Notes under the pieces: model-generated
Database searches by the model: none
What the model was told of the DNA's origin: nothing
What the model saw: only the letters and a program-made list of their open reading frames with translations
Source: Oceaniradius stylonematis
Lineage (GTDB): Bacteria > Pseudomonadota > Alphaproteobacteria > Rhizobiales > Rhizobiaceae
NCBI RefSeq assembly: GCF_003149475.2
Contig: NZ_QFWV02000004.1
Coordinates: forward strand, 530,572 to 563,567
Direction: 5' to 3'
Length of the DNA stretch: 32,996 nt
Translations under genes and position numbers: made by a program
In this document: piece after piece, positions 1-7,945 of the stretch
Layout of the letters: each line of letters starts with the position of its first letter
Numbering within the stretch: position 1 is the stretch's first letter

Positions 1-366
1 GAGGCGTTCGGCGGCAAAGCCGAGCCGCTCGCCGACCCGGTCTGGCCAAGGGTCGGCAACATTTCCGAAGGCGCGCCGCGCGGCTGGCAATCGCCGCGCA
101 ATGGCGGCGTTGTCTGCCATTGCGAACTGGTCACGCGACGCGAAATTGAAGAGGCGCTGGATGGCCCGCTGGGCGCGTGCAGCCTCGCTGGACTGAAGCG
201 CCGGACGCGCGTGACGATGGGGCGTTGCCAGGGCTTTTATTGCATGGCGCAATTGGCGGCGATCACCGCCGGGCGGTTCACGCAGCCGATGGCCGGCGAC
301 GACGACCTTCCCATCGCTTCATCGTCCAATACGCTTGAGCCAGCGGAAGCGGCCGATGTCACGTGA
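1..366 (+). CDS. GlpA-like FAD-dependent glycerol-3-phosphate dehydrogenase, C-terminal part
   Basis: The reading frame is open from base 1 to a TGA at 364-366, so only the last 121 residues are present. They hold a BFD-type [2Fe-2S] domain: Cys39-x-Cys41, then Cys76-x4-Cys81 inside GRCQGFYC. This domain closes GlpA-type anaerobic glycerol-3-phosphate dehydrogenases and related amino-acid oxidases. The flavin and substrate domains lie off the left edge, so the substrate cannot be read. The gene overlaps the next oxidoreductase by 11 bp and is followed by a glycerol-kinase-like gene, which supports a polyol-phosphate role. The family call is firm, but glycerol 3-phosphate as substrate is inferred from context. 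Confidence 0.8.
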   Translation, partial: EAFGGKAEPLADPVWPRVGNISEGAPRGWQSPRNGGVVCHCELVTRREIEEALDGPLGACSLAGLKRRTRVTMGRCQGFYCMAQLAAITAGRFTQPMAGDDDLPIASSSNTLEPAEAADVT

Positions 367-1603
367 GCGTTTCGACGAGGCCGATGTCGTGATTGTCGGC
401 GCAGGGCCTGCTGGGCTCTCAGCCGCCGTGCGCTTGCGCCAAAGGGGCGTCGATCGTGTTGTGGTGCTCGACCGAGAGCCGCAGGCCGGTGGCATCCCGC
501 GTCATTGCGGACACTACCCGTATGGCGTTCGCGAGTTCGGCCGGCTGATGAAGGGCCCCGCCTACGCAGCGCGCAATGTTGCCGCAGCACGGTCGGCCGG
601 TGTCGAGATCATAACTGGCGCGACCGTTACCGTCCTGGGCGAGGGCCCGGAACTGGCGATATCGACGGCCGACGGCGTTTTTTCCATCAGACCCGCCCGC
701 GTGCTGCTCTGCACCGGTGTCCGGGAAACGTCGCGGGCGCAGCGCCTGATAGGCGGCAGCAAGCCGGCAGGGGTCATCTCCACCGGCGCATTGCAGGGAT
801 TGGTCTATCTGCAGTCTCTGAAACCGTTTCGGCAACCGGTGGTTCTGGGAACCGAGCTCGTGTCGTTTTCCGCATTGATGACATGCCGGCACCTGGGCAT
901 TCGACCCGTTGCCATGATCGAGCCGAACGCGACGATCACCGCCCGTGCGCCGGCGGCGTTCTTCCCGCGTCTTCTTCGCATTCCCCTGATGCTGGGAACG
1001 CGGATAGAACAGATTTGCGGACGCGACCGGGTCGAAGCGGTTGTCGTACGCCGACCGGATGGAGAGATGCGGACCATCGAAACCGATGGCGTCATAGTCT
1101 CAGGCCAGTTCCGGCCCGAATCGGCCTTGTTGAGGGGCAGCCATCTCCGCATCGACCGGCGGACCGGTGGCCCTGAGGTCGACCAGTACGGGCGATGTTC
1201 CGATCCGGACTATTTCGCGGCGGGCAACATGCTGCATCCGGTCGAGACGGCCGGCTGGTGCTGGCGCGAGGGCCGAGCCGTCGCCGATGCGATCGCCGAC
1301 AGCCTGCAAGGCAACATCCTCATGCCCGCGTCCGCCTTGCGCCTTGCCGATGCGGCCGGGCCGCTGAAATATGTTGTCCCGCAACGGATCGTGCCGGGTA
1401 CGAAAACCGCACCGCTTGACCGGCTGCAGGTCCGGCTTGCCAGGCCGGCGCGCGGACGGCTGGTGTTGAAGGCGGCAGACGGGAAGACGACGGTGCTTGC
1501 GCGTGTCGACAGTCGCCCCGAGCGCCGGATTACCGTGCCGCTCGGAAAGCTGGCGGAAGTCGGGCCAGGCGACGCACGGATCGTAATCGAGGAAGACGGC
1601 TGA
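356..1603 (+). CDS. FAD/NAD(P)-binding oxidoreductase, GlpA partner (HcnB-like)
   Basis: This is a 415-residue pyridine-nucleotide-disulphide-type flavoprotein. The N-terminal dinucleotide motif VVIVGAGPAGLSAA is followed by the GGIPRHCGH segment typical of oxidoreductases encoded beside GlpA-like dehydrogenases and of HcnB/opine-oxidase subunits. A second nucleotide-binding region and a late GNMLHPVETAGWCWREG segment match the C-terminal FAD-contacting part. The ATG at 356 is preferred over a TTG at 335 because GGAAG sits six bases upstream. The gene overlaps the preceding gene by 11 bp and the kinase by one base (TGATG), so the three are probably co-translated. It most likely passes electrons from the dehydrogenase. 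The exact reaction is unknown. Confidence 0.78.
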   Translation: MSRERFDEADVVIVGAGPAGLSAAVRLRQRGVDRVVVLDREPQAGGIPRHCGHYPYGVREFGRLMKGPAYAARNVAAARSAGVEIITGATVTVLGEGPELAISTADGVFSIRPARVLLCTGVRETSRAQRLIGGSKPAGVISTGALQGLVYLQSLKPFRQPVVLGTELVSFSALMTCRHLGIRPVAMIEPNATITARAPAAFFPRLLRIPLMLGTRIEQICGRDRVEAVVVRRPDGEMRTIETDGVIVSGQFRPESALLRGSHLRIDRRTGGPEVDQYGRCSDPDYFAAGNMLHPVETAGWCWREGRAVADAIADSLQGNILMPASALRLADAAGPLKYVVPQRIVPGTKTAPLDRLQVRLARPARGRLVLKAADGKTTVLARVDSRPERRITVPLGKLAEVGPGDARIVIEEDG

Positions 1604-3057
1604 TGCGGATATTGGCTGTTGATCAGGGCACCACGAGCACCCGCGGCATCCTCTTCGACCAGGATGGCCGGTCTCAAACCGTCTTCAGCCGTGAGCACCG
1701 CCAGTCCTATCCGCAGCCCGGCTGGGTCGAACATGACCCCGGCGAACTGCTGGACAATGTGCGGGCCTGTTTTGAGGCCGCCGCGGCTGCCGGCGGCGTC
1801 ACCGCGGCCGGCATCGCCAATCAGGGCGAGAGCTGTCTTGCCTGGGATGCCGACGATGGCACTCCGGTCGGTCCGGTCATCGTATGGCAGGACAGCCGCA
1901 CCGCCGGCGACATCGCACGGCTGAAGGCCGATGGCGCCGAAGCGATGACGCTTGCGCGCGCCGGCCTGCCGCTCGATCCGTACTTCTCGGCCTCCAAGCT
2001 TGGCTGGATCGTGCGCAACAACGCGCATGCCCAGGAATTGGCCGCGTCAGGCCGGCTGCGCCTCGGAACGACCGATGCGTTTTTCCGCGACCGGCTGACC
2101 GGCCGCTTCGAGACCGATGTCGCAACCGCATCGCGCACATCGCTGCTCAATCTCGACACGTGCCAATGGGATGACGAACTGTGCGCGCTGTTTGGCGTGC
2201 CGATCGATCTGCTGCCAAAGATCACTCCGACATCGGGGGCTCTGGGAACCGTCGTTTCGGGGAGCGTCGGCACGTCGCTGACCGCCAGCATCGTCGACCA
2301 ACAGGCCGCGCTCTACGGCCATCGGTGCCGGCAGCCCGGCGACGTCAAGATCACGTTCGGCACCGGCGCCTTCGCGCTGACGGTCGCGTCCGCCGAGCGG
2401 CCGCCGTCACAGGGCGGTCTCCTGCCGACCATCGCATGGCAGAAGGCCGGCGCCCCGCCCGTTTACGCATTGGATGGCGGCGTCTACACCGTGTCCGCGG
2501 CGATCAACTGGGCGCGCTCGGTCGGTCTGTTCGAGGATTTCGACGAGATAGCCGCCTTCTCCGGTCCGACCGCCGCCGAACGGGGACTGTACTTCGTTCC
2601 AGCATTGGCCGGTCTCGCCTGCCCGCATTGGGATCGCGATGCGCGCGGAAGCTGGCTGGGCCTGTCGCTCGACACGACGCGGCAGGACATGGTGCGGGCC
2701 GTGCTCGAAGGCATCGCTTTTCGCATGGCCGAAGTGATCGATGCGATGAACGCGCTCCAGCCGATCTCGGCGCCCATCACCATCGATGGCGGCATGAGCG
2801 CCAACGCCCATTTCGCCCAGTTCCTGACGGACACGCTGGCAAGAGGAGTGCGGGTGTCGGACGAGCCGGAACTGTCCGCGCTGGGTGTGGCGATGCAGGC
2901 CGCCGAAGCGGCGGGGACCGCAATCGATCGACCACCGCAAGGCAGAACGCTCACCCCTGCTCCGCAGTCGGCGATGCTCCGTGAGGGTTTTGCATCGGCA
3001 CGGCAGGCGGTGCAGACGTTCGGCGCAGCCCTGACCGCGCAAACCGCCGCGTCATGA
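1603..3057 (+). CDS. FGGY-family carbohydrate kinase, glycerol-kinase-like
   Basis: This 484-residue cytoplasmic kinase closely resembles GlpK, which phosphorylates glycerol to sn-glycerol 3-phosphate. The phosphate-binding DQGTTSTRG opens the protein, and IVWQDSRTA, DPYFSASKLGW and VDQQAALYGH follow in GlpK order. Four of the five known glycerol contacts of E. coli GlpK are kept: Glu84, Trp103, Tyr135 and Asp245 appear as Glu76, Trp95, Tyr127 and Asp232. The fifth, Arg83, is Gly75 (NQGE instead of NQRE). That change suggests a different or larger polyol substrate. The ATG shares one base with the upstream stop, and GAGGAAG lies ahead of it. Kinase and dehydrogenase would convert a polyol to a keto-phosphate. 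Confidence 0.85.
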   Translation: MRILAVDQGTTSTRGILFDQDGRSQTVFSREHRQSYPQPGWVEHDPGELLDNVRACFEAAAAAGGVTAAGIANQGESCLAWDADDGTPVGPVIVWQDSRTAGDIARLKADGAEAMTLARAGLPLDPYFSASKLGWIVRNNAHAQELAASGRLRLGTTDAFFRDRLTGRFETDVATASRTSLLNLDTCQWDDELCALFGVPIDLLPKITPTSGALGTVVSGSVGTSLTASIVDQQAALYGHRCRQPGDVKITFGTGAFALTVASAERPPSQGGLLPTIAWQKAGAPPVYALDGGVYTVSAAINWARSVGLFEDFDEIAAFSGPTAAERGLYFVPALAGLACPHWDRDARGSWLGLSLDTTRQDMVRAVLEGIAFRMAEVIDAMNALQPISAPITIDGGMSANAHFAQFLTDTLARGVRVSDEPELSALGVAMQAAEAAGTAIDRPPQGRTLTPAPQSAMLREGFASARQAVQTFGAALTAQTAAS

Positions 3058-3132
3058 CAGTGAGCGGATCGTCATGACGCGATTGGCAAACCCGATTGCC
3101 TGCGATAAGCGGGCCGAATGAGGGGATATTCC

Positions 3133-3924
3133 GTGACGGTCAGCCAGCCCGACGTACATGACGATGAGCCCGTGGACTCGCCAGTCCGCGTTCACAATGA
3201 AGACGGCGCATCGCCCATCGTGCTGGTTTGCGAACACGCGTCAAATCACATCCCCCCGATTTACGACGGACTTGGCATCGATGCCGCGACGGCTATGAGC
3301 CATGCGGCCTACGACCCCGGCGCGTTTCCGGTCGCCAAACATCTGAGTGCGCTTTTTGACGCACCGCTGGTCGCCGGAACGGTTTCGCGCCTGATCTATG
3401 ACTGCAACCGTCCGCCGGAGGCGCCTTCCGCCATGCCCGAGCGATCCGAGCGGTTTGTCATCGCCGGCAATCAAGGCTTGTCCGAAAGCGAAAGAGCGGC
3501 GCGCGTCGAGGCCGTCTACCGGCCGTTCGAACGGACGCTGGACAGGCTTCTCGATGCGCGCCCAGACGGGTTTCTGGTCACGGTGCACAGTTTCACGCCG
3601 GTCTTCAACGGCGTCAGCCGCGAGGTCGAACTGGGCATTCTGCACGATGCAGATTCTCGTCTGGCCGATGCCATGCTCGCCTCTGCGGACACCATTTCCC
3701 TGCGCACGGGCCGCAATGTGCCATACGGTCCCGAAGACGGCGTCACCCACACGCTGGTCCGGCACGCGCTGCCGCGCCGCTGGCCCAATGTCATGCTCGA
3801 AATCCGCAATGACCTGATCGCCGACGGCTCCGCACAGCGGCGGATCGCGGACCAGATCCACGCGCTGGCAGTTATTGCGATGAGCCAACTCCAGTCCGAC
3901 ACAGAACAAAGGGGGCGCCCATGA
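3133..3924 (+). CDS. N-formylglutamate amidohydrolase family protein
   Basis: A 263-residue hydrolase of the N-formylglutamate amidohydrolase (HutG/FGase) family. Diagnostic segments are LVCEHASNHIP near the N-terminus, SRLIYDCNRPPEAPSA, TVHSFTPVFNG and MLEIRNDLI near the C-terminus. Known members release formate from N-formyl-L-glutamate at the end of histidine degradation, but no hut gene is nearby. The gene overlaps a glutamine-synthetase-like ligase by 4 bp (ATGA), so hydrolysis of a gamma-glutamyl amide or another glutamate amide is more likely. A GTG start at 3133 is chosen because AGGGGA lies six bases upstream; an in-frame ATG at 3118 is the alternative. Family membership is clear and the substrate is inferred. 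Confidence 0.8.
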   Translation: MTVSQPDVHDDEPVDSPVRVHNEDGASPIVLVCEHASNHIPPIYDGLGIDAATAMSHAAYDPGAFPVAKHLSALFDAPLVAGTVSRLIYDCNRPPEAPSAMPERSERFVIAGNQGLSESERAARVEAVYRPFERTLDRLLDARPDGFLVTVHSFTPVFNGVSREVELGILHDADSRLADAMLASADTISLRTGRNVPYGPEDGVTHTLVRHALPRRWPNVMLEIRNDLIADGSAQRRIADQIHALAVIAMSQLQSDTEQRGRP

Positions 3925-5297
3925 CGTCGCAAAGCAAACGCGCGCTGAGTTTCGAGGCGCTCACCGCCATGACCGACGCCGGCGAGATCGACACGGTTCT
4001 GGTCTGTCTTGTCGACATGCAGGGCCGCCTGATGGGCAAGCGGTTTCATGCCCGGCACTTCGTCGACACGGCCCACGAGGAAACCCACTGCTGCGACTAC
4101 CTGCTGGCGACCGATCTCGAAATGGCAACGCCCGACGGCTATGCGGCGACAAGTTGGGAGAAGGGGTACGGCGACTACACGATGAAGCCCGACCTTTCGA
4201 CGCTGCGGCTGGTGCCCTGGCTGGAAGGTACGGCGATGGTGCTGTGCGACGTGCTCGACCATCACAACCATGCGCCGGTGCCGCATGACCCGCGTGCCGT
4301 GCTCAAGCGCCAGATCGATCGGCTCGAGGCCCTCGGCTACGAGGCCATGGCAGCGACCGAACTCGAATTCTTTCTGTTCGAAAACAGCTATGAGGAACTG
4401 CGCCATGCCGGTTACCGGCCGCTGGTGCCGATCTCCGGCTACAATGAAGACTACCACATCTTCCAGACCACCAAGGAAGAGGCGATCCTGCGGCCGGTGC
4501 GCAATCATCTTTATGCGGCAGGCATTCCGGTCGAGAATACCAAGGGCGAAGCCGAAGCCGGGCAGGAAGAACTCAACATCCGCTATTCGACGGCCATGCT
4601 GTGCGCCGACTATCACACCATCGCCAAGCATGCGGTCAAGGAGATTGCCTGGCAGAACGGGGTTGCGGCGACCTTCATGCCCAAATGGGACCATCGCCGG
4701 GTCGGCAGCGCGGCCCATATCCACCAGTCGCTGTGGAAGGACGGCGAGCCGGCATTTCGCGATCCGGCCGCCGATCTGGGCATGTCCGACGTGATGCGCA
4801 GTTACGTGGCCGGGCTGATCCGGTATGCGCCCGACTACACCTTCTTCCTGGCGCCTTATGTCAACAGCTACAAGCGCTTTGCCAAGGGCACCTTCGCGCC
4901 GACCAAGATCGCCTGGTCGGTTGACAACCGCACAGCCGGTTTCCGGCTCTGCGGAGAAGGCACCAAGGCGGTGCGGATCGAATGCCGGATCGGCGGCTCC
5001 GACCTCAACCCCTATCTCGCCCAGGCGGCGATGATGGCGGCTGGCATGGCCGGCATAGATGAGGGGTTGACACTGCAAGCCCCGGCGGCCGGCGATCTGT
5101 ACGGCGACGACAGTGCCCCGGACATACCGCGGACCCTTCTAGCCGCAGCCGAGGCGCTGCGCGGCTCGGCCATGCTCCGGAACGCGATGGGTGACGATGT
5201 CGTCGACCACTATGTGCGCTGCGCCCAATGGGAGCTGGAGGAGTTCGAACGGGCCGTCACCGATTGGGAAGTGGCGCGCGGTTTTGAAAGGGCCTGA
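3921..5297 (+). CDS. Glutamine synthetase family protein, probable gamma-glutamylamide synthetase
   Basis: A 458-residue member of the glutamine synthetase superfamily, like PuuA, IpuC and GlnA4, which use ATP to join glutamate to an amine. The metal and glutamate motifs are visible: TELEFFLFE (Glu147, Glu149), EAEAGQEELN near residue 210, the AAHIHQSLW histidines at 266 and 268, and a C-terminal RIECRIGGSDLNPYLAQA. The length fits the amine-ligating branch. I see no motif that proves loss of ammonia use. The ATG overlaps the preceding stop (ATGA) with AAAGGGGG ahead. Downstream aldehyde and alcohol dehydrogenases and the upstream amidohydrolase complete the enzyme set expected for gamma-glutamylation of an amino alcohol or polyamine. 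Assimilatory glutamine synthesis is unlikely in this context. Confidence 0.83.
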   Translation: MTSQSKRALSFEALTAMTDAGEIDTVLVCLVDMQGRLMGKRFHARHFVDTAHEETHCCDYLLATDLEMATPDGYAATSWEKGYGDYTMKPDLSTLRLVPWLEGTAMVLCDVLDHHNHAPVPHDPRAVLKRQIDRLEALGYEAMAATELEFFLFENSYEELRHAGYRPLVPISGYNEDYHIFQTTKEEAILRPVRNHLYAAGIPVENTKGEAEAGQEELNIRYSTAMLCADYHTIAKHAVKEIAWQNGVAATFMPKWDHRRVGSAAHIHQSLWKDGEPAFRDPAADLGMSDVMRSYVAGLIRYAPDYTFFLAPYVNSYKRFAKGTFAPTKIAWSVDNRTAGFRLCGEGTKAVRIECRIGGSDLNPYLAQAAMMAAGMAGIDEGLTLQAPAAGDLYGDDSAPDIPRTLLAAAEALRGSAMLRNAMGDDVVDHYVRCAQWELEEFERAVTDWEVARGFERA

Positions 5298-5299
5298 CA

Positions 5300-6676
5300 A
5301 TGTCCCACATGCTCGAATGCATCTCGCCGATCGACGGATCGGTCTATGCGGCCCGCCCGGCCCTGACGCAGGAGCAAGCCGGCCATGCGTGCGCCCGCGC
5401 GCGGAGCGCGCAACCGGCCTGGGCTGCCGTGCCGCTCGACGCGCGCATCGCATTGGTGCGCAAGGCCGTGGCGCTCATCGGCGAGCAGACCGACCGCATG
5501 ACCACCGAACTGGCGCACCAGATGGGCCGCCCCGTCCGCTATGGCGGCGAGTATGGCGGCTTTTCCGAGCGCGCCCGTTACATGGCCGACATAGCGGCCG
5601 AAGCACTGGCGCCGCTGGTCGTCGAGGACAGCGCCGCGTTCGTCCGCACCATCAAGCGCGAACCTGTCGGGGTCGTGCTGGTCGTTGCGCCATGGAACTA
5701 TCCCTACATGACGGCGATCAACACGATCGCGCCGGCGCTGATCGCCGGCAACACGGTTGTGCTCAAACATGCCACCCAGACGCTTCTGGTCGGCGAGCAT
5801 CTGGCCGAGGCTTTCCATGCGGCCGGCGTTCCCGAAGACGTGTTCCAGAACGTCTTTCTCGACCATGAAACGACATCGGTATTGATCGCCGATCGCGCCT
5901 TCGATCTGGTCAACTTCACCGGCTCGGTCGGCGGCGGCAGGGCCATGGAGCGCGCCGCGGCGGGCACGTTCACCGCCGTCAACACGGAGTTGGGCGGCAA
6001 GGATCCCGGCTATGTGCGAGCCGACGCCGACATCGATGCGGCGGTCGCAGGCCTGATCGACGGGGCCATGTTCAACTCGGGCCAGTGCTGCTGCGGCATC
6101 GAACGCATCTATGTGCACGAAAGCATCTACGACGCCTTCGTCGAAAAGGCGGTCGAGCTTGTCCGGGGCTACAGGCTGGGCAACCCGCTGGACCCCGAAA
6201 CGACGATCGGGCCGATGGCGCACATTCGCTTCGCCGACGCGGTGCGTACGCAGATTGACGCGGCGATCAAGGCCGGCGCGACCGCCCATATCGAGACGGC
6301 GTCCGAAGACGATGGCGGCGCCTATCTGACGCCGCAGGTGCTGACCGGCGTGAACCATCAGATGGCGGTGATGCGCGAGGAGAGCTTCGGGCCTGTCGTC
6401 GGCATCATGCCGGTCCGCGACGATGAGGAAGCGATCGCGCTGATGAATGACAGCCATTACGGCCTGACCGCCTCGCTGTGGACGGCCGACGCCGATGCCG
6501 CCGAGGCGATCGGCGCACGCATCCATACGGGCACGGTGTTCATGAACCGCTGCGACTATCTCGATCCGGCGCTGTGCTGGACCGGATGCAAGGATACTGG
6601 CCGCGGCGCCGGCCTTTCCGCGCTCGGCTATCACGCGGTCACACGGCCCAAGTCCTACCATCTGAAGAAGGCGTGA
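5300..6676 (+). CDS. NAD(P)+-dependent aldehyde dehydrogenase
   Basis: A 458-residue aldehyde dehydrogenase that oxidises an aldehyde to the carboxylate. The family residues are in place: Asn133 in APWNYPY, the general base Glu230 in TELGGKDP, and the nucleophilic cysteine, probably Cys264, in FNSGQCCCGIER. Three consecutive cysteines there are slightly unusual. The start at 5300 lies two bases after the glutamine-synthetase-like stop; a second ATG at 5309 is possible. It is followed after four bases by an iron-dependent alcohol dehydrogenase, so the two probably take an alcohol through its aldehyde to an acid. The likely substrate is a gamma-glutamylamino aldehyde, inferred from the neighbours. 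Confidence 0.87.
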   Translation: MSHMLECISPIDGSVYAARPALTQEQAGHACARARSAQPAWAAVPLDARIALVRKAVALIGEQTDRMTTELAHQMGRPVRYGGEYGGFSERARYMADIAAEALAPLVVEDSAAFVRTIKREPVGVVLVVAPWNYPYMTAINTIAPALIAGNTVVLKHATQTLLVGEHLAEAFHAAGVPEDVFQNVFLDHETTSVLIADRAFDLVNFTGSVGGGRAMERAAAGTFTAVNTELGGKDPGYVRADADIDAAVAGLIDGAMFNSGQCCCGIERIYVHESIYDAFVEKAVELVRGYRLGNPLDPETTIGPMAHIRFADAVRTQIDAAIKAGATAHIETASEDDGGAYLTPQVLTGVNHQMAVMREESFGPVVGIMPVRDDEEAIALMNDSHYGLTASLWTADADAAEAIGARIHTGTVFMNRCDYLDPALCWTGCKDTGRGAGLSALGYHAVTRPKSYHLKKA

Positions 6677-6680
6677 AGCG

Positions 6681-7832
6681 ATGACGCAGACACCCGTCGC
6701 CAACTGGTCCTATCCGACCGCGATCCGGTTCGGAGCCGGGCGCATTGCCGAGATCGGTGAGGCCTGCGCCCAGGCGGGCATCGCAAAGCCGCTTTTGGTC
6801 ACCGATCGTGGGCTCGCCGCCCTGCCGGTCACGGCGAACACGCTTGATATGATGGAATCGGCCGGCCTGGGCCGGGCGGTCTTCGCCGAAGTCGATCCCA
6901 ATCCGACCGAGATCAACATGGATGCCGGCATCGCGGCCTACAAGGCGGGCGGCCATGACGGCGTGATCGCTTTCGGCGGCGGTTCCGGGCTCGATCTGGG
7001 CAAGATGATCGCCTTCATGGCCGGTCAGAGCCGGCCCGTCTGGGACTTCGAGGACATCGGCGATTGGTGGACACGGGCCGACGCCGACGCCATCGCGCCC
7101 ATCGTCGCGGTGCCGACCACGGCCGGCACCGGCTCGGAGGTCGGCCGGGCCAGCGTCATCACCAACTCGCAGACCCATGTCAAAAAGATCATCTTCCATC
7201 CCAAGGTGCTGCCGTCGGTGGTGATCTGCGATCCCGAACTGACCGTCGGCATGCCGCCGGCGATCACGGCGGGCACGGGCATGGATGCTTTCATCCATTG
7301 TCTGGAAGCCTATTGCTCGCCGCATTATCACCCGATGAGCCAGGGCATTGCGCTGGAAGGCATGCGGCTTGCGAACGACTACCTGCCGCGCGCCTATGCC
7401 GACGGCGGCGATCTCGAAGCGCGGGCACACATGATGAGCGCGGCCGCCTTGGGCGCGGTCGCCTTTCAGAAGGGCCTCGGCGCCATGCACGCGCTCAGCC
7501 ATCCGGTCGGCGCGATCTACAACACCCATCACGGCACGACCAACGCCGTCGTCATGCCCGCCGTTCTCAGGCTCAACCGTCCGGCGATCGAAGGGCGGAT
7601 CGCCCGTGCGGCCGCCTATCTGGGCATCGATGGCGGCTTTGACGGTTTCTTTGATCACGTCATGGCGATGCGCGAGAGCCTGGGCGTGCCCGACAGGCTG
7701 GGCGTGATGGGTGTCGGGACCGACCGGATCGACGAACTGGTGGCGATGGCGCTCGAGGACCCCAGCGCCGGGGGAAACCCTGTCCCGATGACGGCGGACA
7801 ACACGCACGCGCTCTATCGCGCGACGATCTGA
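6681..7832 (+). CDS. Iron-containing alcohol dehydrogenase
   Basis: A 383-residue group III alcohol dehydrogenase. The nucleotide-binding motif GGGSGLD is at residues 99-105. The four metal ligands of the FucO type are all present: Asp202 and His206 in GMDAFIHCLEAY, His270 in MHALSHPVG and His284 in YNTHHG. The PTTAGTGSEVG and CDPEL blocks are also typical. It should interconvert an alcohol and an aldehyde with NAD(P)H. It is the last gene of the rightward operon, four bases after the aldehyde dehydrogenase and 57 bp before a strong hairpin. In a gamma-glutamylation pathway it would oxidise the hydroxyl of the glutamylated amino alcohol. Confidence 0.87.
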   Translation: MTQTPVANWSYPTAIRFGAGRIAEIGEACAQAGIAKPLLVTDRGLAALPVTANTLDMMESAGLGRAVFAEVDPNPTEINMDAGIAAYKAGGHDGVIAFGGGSGLDLGKMIAFMAGQSRPVWDFEDIGDWWTRADADAIAPIVAVPTTAGTGSEVGRASVITNSQTHVKKIIFHPKVLPSVVICDPELTVGMPPAITAGTGMDAFIHCLEAYCSPHYHPMSQGIALEGMRLANDYLPRAYADGGDLEARAHMMSAAALGAVAFQKGLGAMHALSHPVGAIYNTHHGTTNAVVMPAVLRLNRPAIEGRIARAAAYLGIDGGFDGFFDHVMAMRESLGVPDRLGVMGVGTDRIDELVAMALEDPSAGGNPVPMTADNTHALYRATI

Positions 7833-7889
7833 CCGGCCCCCGATCTCGTGCGAATTCTGCCCGACGCGCCACCCGGTCTTGCCATCGCA

Positions 7890-7919
7890 AAAGGGCGGCC
7901 CCTCGCAGGGCCGCCCTTT
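7890..7919. terminator. Bidirectional intrinsic terminator
   Basis: A perfect 12-bp stem (AAAGGGCGGCCC with GGGCCGCCCTTT) encloses the six-base loop CTCGCA. A-rich bases precede it and T bases end it, so it can serve both the rightward alcohol dehydrogenase operon and the converging tctC gene that stops at 7946. Confidence 0.85.
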
Positions 7920-7945
7920 CATGGCGTTCGGTTTGTGCCGGCGGC

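Noticed and set aside
3133-3924. Assignment of the amidohydrolase to histidine degradation (hutG)
   Set aside because: No hutH, hutU, hutI or hutF is nearby, and the gene overlaps a glutamine-synthetase-like ligase, so the hut role is not supported by context.
5210-6703. A 497-codon - strand frame opposite the aldehyde dehydrogenase
   Set aside because: The + strand has all catalytic residues of aldehyde dehydrogenase and fits the operon spacing; the antisense frame has no motif.
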